This document shows positions 36,789 to 39,977 of a stretch of DNA of 39,977 bases, in pieces; the first letter of the stretch is position 1; every line of letters begins with the position of its first letter. The DNA is from Virgibacillus litoralis (lineage in GTDB: Bacteria; Bacillota; Bacilli; Bacillales; Amphibacillaceae), in NCBI RefSeq assembly GCF_017873675.1, contig NZ_JAGGKK010000027.1, positions 1 through 39,977 on the forward strand. The letters are read 5' to 3'. The translations under genes were made by a program, and so were the position numbers. The notes under the pieces were generated by a model, which made no database searches, was not told where the DNA came from, and saw nothing but the letters and a program-made list of their open reading frames with translations.

Positions 36789-36977
36789 TTGGATACTGAA
36801 GATGTTCTTAAGATTATTAACGATGATATTCAAATGCTCAAACGTTTGATGTATCAAGTTAAAGCGAATGGAAGTGAGTTTACAGATCCATCATTAATAC
36901 AAGTTAGTCAACTACTAGATGTGAAGCTCAACCAACGAAATCAACTTTTGTCGATTTATACAAATAAACTAGACTAA
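36789..36977 (+). CDS. Spo0E-like aspartyl-phosphate phosphatase
   Basis: TTG start at 36789, eight bases after GAAAGGGGG; 62 residues. The family motif is seen as VSQLLDVKLNQ (Spo0E members have S-x-x-L-D followed by a helix) preceded by a first helix (EDVLKIINDDIQMLKRLMYQ), so it is a two-helix hairpin. Spo0E proteins remove phosphate from Spo0A~P and delay sporulation. Here the gene follows a c-di-GMP riboswitch, which would link second-messenger level to sporulation or biofilm choice. It has its own promoter and terminator. Confidence 0.8.
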   Translation: MDTEDVLKIINDDIQMLKRLMYQVKANGSEFTDPSLIQVSQLLDVKLNQRNQLLSIYTNKLD

Positions 36978-36996
36978 TCCTAAATTCATGTTTTTC

Positions 36997-37009
36997 TGGT
37001 ACTAACACT
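36997..37009 (+). repeat. 13-bp inverted repeat, right arm
   Basis: TGGTACTAACACT, exact reverse complement of 36647-36659, lies between the Spo0E-like stop codon and the terminator. Confidence 0.7.
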
Positions 37010-37015
37010 GCCTTT

Positions 37016-37051
37016 CTATACTCCGTAAACTCATGGGGTATAGCTTTTTTT
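37016..37051 (+). terminator. intrinsic terminator of the Spo0E-like gene
   Basis: CTATACTCC (37016-37024) pairs with GGGGTATAG (nine pairs, one wobble), followed by CTTTTTTT. Confidence 0.85.
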
Positions 37052-37129
37052 GCATTTAAGGAAAATACGATATTATATGGTAAAATAGTAGCGTACTAAT
37101 TTTATAATTTTATAGTTGGATGTGAAACG

Positions 37130-38347
37130 ATGAGTATCGAAAATAAACCAAATATGCGAATCATAAATGTGTTATTATTTTTAATCCGTTTCTTCACCAG
37201 AAGACGTTCGAAAATAGTAATTGAACGCAATGATACACTTCATATGGAACCACCTTATATTATTTTAGCCAACCACGTAAATAACTGGGATCCGCTGATT
37301 CTAAATAGCTATGTAAAAGAACCGATTTGTTTTATTGCGGCTGATCCTCTTTTTCGAAATCCGTTCTTAAAAAGAATATTAAACTATGTTGGTGCCATTC
37401 CAAAGATGAAATTTAAAAATGATACGAGCACGATAAGAGGTGTACTGAAGGCTAAAAAGCATAATCGGGTTATTGGTATTTTTCCAGAGGGGAACCGTAA
37501 TTGGGATGGTGACACCGAGCCGCTTATTTATTCAACCGCTAAATTAGTTAAGCTGTTGGATATCCCTGTTGTGATTACAACGATTCGCGGCGGGCATCTG
37601 ACTCATCCAAGGTGGGCAGATAAACATCGGAAAGGCTTAATTTCTATCTCTTATAAAAAAGAATGGGATCAGGGAGCTTTTACTAACGATTCACCTGAAG
37701 TCATTAACCAAAAGCTAACCGAGGCGCTTTACCATAATGAAATGGAATGGCAGTCCGAGAGTAAGAGTGAATATCAGGGGAAAAATCTAGCAAACTACTT
37801 GGAGCGCCTGTTGTTTGTTTGTCCACATTGTAGAATACCTGGGCAGCTTCAATCGCATGATGACCTGTTTGAATGCCGGAGCTGTGATTATACCGTGCGT
37901 TATACATCCTTAGGAACGTTTGAGCAAGTGACATACCCTGCCTATTATTCTAATCCTCGTGATTGGAATAAATGGCAGCTTGAATTTTTGAAAGAGACTT
38001 TACTTGATCCGGATTGGCAACAGAACTGGAATGAGGCAATGCAGGACCATGTTAAGCTGTTTTTATCTTGGGATAACAAACCATTTAGGCTTATTTCTAA
38101 AGGGGATTTAAAGTGGAACAACAAAACAATCACGTTTAATGGTGATAACAAGGAAAACTATGCGTTTGCGTTTCGGGACCTGGAAGGGATTAATATTCAG
38201 TTTCATCATAAGCTGGACTTCTTTTATGAAAATCAATTTTACCGAATTGTATTTTATCAGCCCCACACCTCGGCATACAAATGGTTAATGGGAATCAAAA
38301 CCGCACAGGCATTGGAATCTGAACAGACCAAGGAGGTTATCTCATGA
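37130..38347 (+). CDS. PlsC-like 1-acyl-glycerol-3-phosphate acyltransferase with zinc-ribbon extension
   Basis: 405 residues from ATG, with GGATGTG upstream. A hydrophobic N-terminal stretch (10-22) is followed by NHVNNWD (48-54; the H-x4-D acyltransferase motif) and FPEGNRNWDG (118-127; an EGTR-like substrate motif). PlsC enzymes acylate lysophosphatidic acid at the inner membrane. Beyond the usual 200-240 residues there is CPHC ... CRSC (about 232-255), a zinc ribbon, and a C-terminal beta-rich domain that I do not recognise. This longer form suggests a special substrate or partner. It overlaps the symporter gene by four bases (ATGA). Confidence 0.75.
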   Translation: MSIENKPNMRIINVLLFLIRFFTRRRSKIVIERNDTLHMEPPYIILANHVNNWDPLILNSYVKEPICFIAADPLFRNPFLKRILNYVGAIPKMKFKNDTSTIRGVLKAKKHNRVIGIFPEGNRNWDGDTEPLIYSTAKLVKLLDIPVVITTIRGGHLTHPRWADKHRKGLISISYKKEWDQGAFTNDSPEVINQKLTEALYHNEMEWQSESKSEYQGKNLANYLERLLFVCPHCRIPGQLQSHDDLFECRSCDYTVRYTSLGTFEQVTYPAYYSNPRDWNKWQLEFLKETLLDPDWQQNWNEAMQDHVKLFLSWDNKPFRLISKGDLKWNNKTITFNGDNKENYAFAFRDLEGINIQFHHKLDFFYENQFYRIVFYQPHTSAYKWLMGIKTAQALESEQTKEVIS

Positions 38348-39708
38348 GTAACTCCTGGTCATTTGTACTCGACTTTGCTCTTTTATCTTTTTTAATTGTT
38401 ATTGCCGCTGTATTAAAAGCGAGAATTCCAGCCTTGCGAAAATTAATTGTACCAACGTCCATGATTGCGGGCTTCCTGGGGTTAATCGTCGGACCTGAAC
38501 TACTGGGATGGATAAATTTTGATAAGGATTTACTTGGAAACCTGGTTTACCATCTAATGGCCATTGGCTTTATTGCTTTGTCGTTAAAAGAACGGGAAGT
38601 GGAAAACAGCCCTGCAATTATCAACTCAGGTCTTATGATCGTTTCAACATATCTCATACAGGGGTTGGTCGGTTTTGGTTTATTCATGATCCTTGTCGAA
38701 ACATTTTATCCGGACTTTTTCCCAGGTGTTGGACTATTGCTGCCACTCGGATTCGGCCAAGGACCTGGACAAGCATATTCGATAGGTACACAGTGGGAAG
38801 AATTGGGACTAGTTGGTGGCGGGAACCTTGGTTTAACGATTGCCGGAATAGGCTTTATCTGGGCGACGGTTGTCGGGATTATCCTGATGAACCTATTAGC
38901 CCGCAACAAAAAATTCCAAAAAACCGAATCTGGCCCAGTCAAAACACATAAACAAATGGTCGAACGGTCCGAGCCAGATGAAATTTCATTAAGTGATGCA
39001 ATCGATAAGCTAACCTATCAAATAGCATTAATTGGCTTCATTTACCTTGTTACATATTTGACTATATACGGGTTAGACAAAGTATTGACGCCACTTGGAA
39101 CATTTGGAGCAACCTTTGCCCAGCTAATCATTGGATTCCACTTTTTAATCGGAAGCTTGTACGCGATGTTTTTCCGAACTGTTTTAAATCGATTAAAAAA
39201 TGCTGGACTTCAGCTTGAACATTCACCGAACAACTTTTTACTGCAGCGAATTTCCGGTTTTTCGTTCGATTACATGATAACTGCATCAATAGCTGCTATT
39301 TCGATCTATGCATTACAGGAGTATGCTGTCCCGATTCTGATATTAACTACCTTAGGCGGCTTTGTAACCATCGCATTTTTACTTTGGATTGGACCGCGCG
39401 TATTTCCGGAAGACAAACTGCCAAACGTTTTAGGATTTTACGGAATGCAAACTGGTACCATATCAACTGGAATGGCACTATTAAAGGCAGTTGATCCAAA
39501 ATTCCAATCCAATACAGCAGATAATATGGTGATGGGAAGTGCGACAGCAATAATGTTTGGATTTCCTTTATTACTGCTCTTAAATGTGCCAATCGTTGGT
39601 TACGTTCAGAACCAGCCAATCATGTATGTCTATACACTTATTGGGTTACTAGTTTATTTCCTGGCGCTTGTTGGGGCCTTATATTACAGGACACGGAAAA
39701 CGGTGTAG
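38344..39708 (+). CDS. GltS-like sodium/glutamate symporter family protein
   Basis: 454 residues, ATG overlapping the acyltransferase stop, with a strong AAGGAGG ten bases upstream. There are about eleven membrane segments in two halves, each with a glycine-rich discontinuous motif (LGFGQGPGQAYSIGTQWE near 138-155; FYGMQTGTISTGMALLK near 367-383) as in the GltS/ESS family. An acidic, charged loop (about 190-225) separates the halves. It likely carries glutamate or a related anion with sodium; substrate not proven. Expressed from the same operon as the acyltransferase. Confidence 0.75.
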   Translation: MSNSWSFVLDFALLSFLIVIAAVLKARIPALRKLIVPTSMIAGFLGLIVGPELLGWINFDKDLLGNLVYHLMAIGFIALSLKEREVENSPAIINSGLMIVSTYLIQGLVGFGLFMILVETFYPDFFPGVGLLLPLGFGQGPGQAYSIGTQWEELGLVGGGNLGLTIAGIGFIWATVVGIILMNLLARNKKFQKTESGPVKTHKQMVERSEPDEISLSDAIDKLTYQIALIGFIYLVTYLTIYGLDKVLTPLGTFGATFAQLIIGFHFLIGSLYAMFFRTVLNRLKNAGLQLEHSPNNFLLQRISGFSFDYMITASIAAISIYALQEYAVPILILTTLGGFVTIAFLLWIGPRVFPEDKLPNVLGFYGMQTGTISTGMALLKAVDPKFQSNTADNMVMGSATAIMFGFPLLLLLNVPIVGYVQNQPIMYVYTLIGLLVYFLALVGALYYRTRKTV

Positions 39709-39820
39709 TAAGTTGGAAGGAGCTGGTTCCGTTATGAGGTGCAAAACAATAATTCGCACGACAAAACACAAAGCGTTTCGCAATGGAATTCACAAAAGAA
39801 TCACATTGTAATTCACAAGA

Positions 39821-39850
39821 AAAGGAGCTTGGATTTCCAAGCTCCTTTAT
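39821..39850 (+). terminator. intrinsic terminator downstream of the symporter gene
   Basis: AAAGGAGCTTGG (39821-39832) and CCAAGCTCCTTT (39837-39848) form a perfect 12-pair stem with loop ATTT, then TATATA. The A-rich left flank makes it bidirectional in form, so it can also serve the leftward gene entering from the right edge. Confidence 0.75.
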
Positions 39851-39902
39851 ATATGATAGTAATATTACCTTCTTCAACAAAAGCACCCGTTAGCGCAATA
39901 GT

Positions 39903-39977
39903 CTATTGAAGTTTTTCAAATAAAATCTTTTTATGTTTGTTTGCTAGTTTCAATAAACCAAATTCACCATTTTTAAT
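39903..39977 (-). CDS. C-terminal end of a leftward gene cut by the window edge
   Basis: The minus strand reads KNGEFGLLKLANKHKKILFE and a few more residues to TAG at 39903, open to the window edge. Only 24 residues are visible, so no family can be given. The bidirectional hairpin at 39821 is correctly placed to end it. Confidence 0.35.
   Translation of the reverse strand: MKNGEFGLLKLANKHKKILFEKLQ

Noticed and set aside
1-39977. CRISPR array or tRNA genes
   Set aside because: No regularly spaced repeats and no cloverleaf with a TTCGA-type arm were seen on either strand.

Overview
The window looks like a chromosome segment from a low-GC, endospore-forming Firmicute, probably Bacillaceae. The grounds are strong AGGAGG-type ribosome sites, frequent GTG/TTG starts, a Spo0E-like gene, a YjzC-like remnant and an RlmH ending in the usual GEPYHK. 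I cannot name the genus from sequence alone.

Layout, left to right. (1) Bases 1-2700 are an AT-rich accessory edge: a multi-pass membrane protein, a broken YjzC-like gene, decayed palindromic repeats and an HNH-type zinc protein. (2) Bases 2723-6011 hold a leftward trio: an unrecognised helical protein, a small zinc-ribbon/membrane protein and a DUF4209-type protein ending in an RNxxxHG (HEPN-like) motif. (3) Bases 6075-30245 are a large leftward BREX locus. In transcription order it has a small 81-aa protein, brxA, brxB, brxC, two tandem pglX genes, pglZ and an SNF2-type helicase of the BrxHII kind. It is followed by a 1579-aa SF1 helicase with a DUF559-like nuclease domain, and an Mrr-type endonuclease. 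Between the last two lie fossils of another BrxHII-like gene and possibly another Mrr-like gene. No brxL-like (Lon) gene is present. (4) Bases 30540-34983 are more accessory genes: a 58-aa protein behind a possible coupled leader peptide, two proteins with RxxxxH (HEPN-like) motifs and a membrane protein with a large C-terminal domain. (5) From 35168 rightwards is ordinary chromosome: rlmH and a coiled-coil protein (leftward), then a c-di-GMP-I riboswitch with a Spo0E-like gene, a PlsC-like acyltransferase and a GltS-like sodium/solute symporter (rightward).

How it fits together. The accessory block stops at the 3' end of rlmH, the site used by SCC elements in staphylococci, so it reads as a defence island parked at an integration hotspot. 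No recombinase or second attachment site is visible. BREX (PglX methylation plus BrxC/PglZ/BrxHII-dependent phage exclusion) is the core. The SF1 helicase-nuclease and the Mrr enzyme probably add a cleavage activity, and the HEPN-motif genes are candidates for abortive-infection RNases.

The points most worth a second look are: the BREX gene set (type-1-like core, BrxHII in place of BrxL, pglX duplicated); the two pglX genes with near-identical C-termini and divergent middles; the fossil helicase fragment; the trio at 2723-6011; and the riboswitch-Spo0E cassette bounded by a perfect 13-bp inverted repeat.
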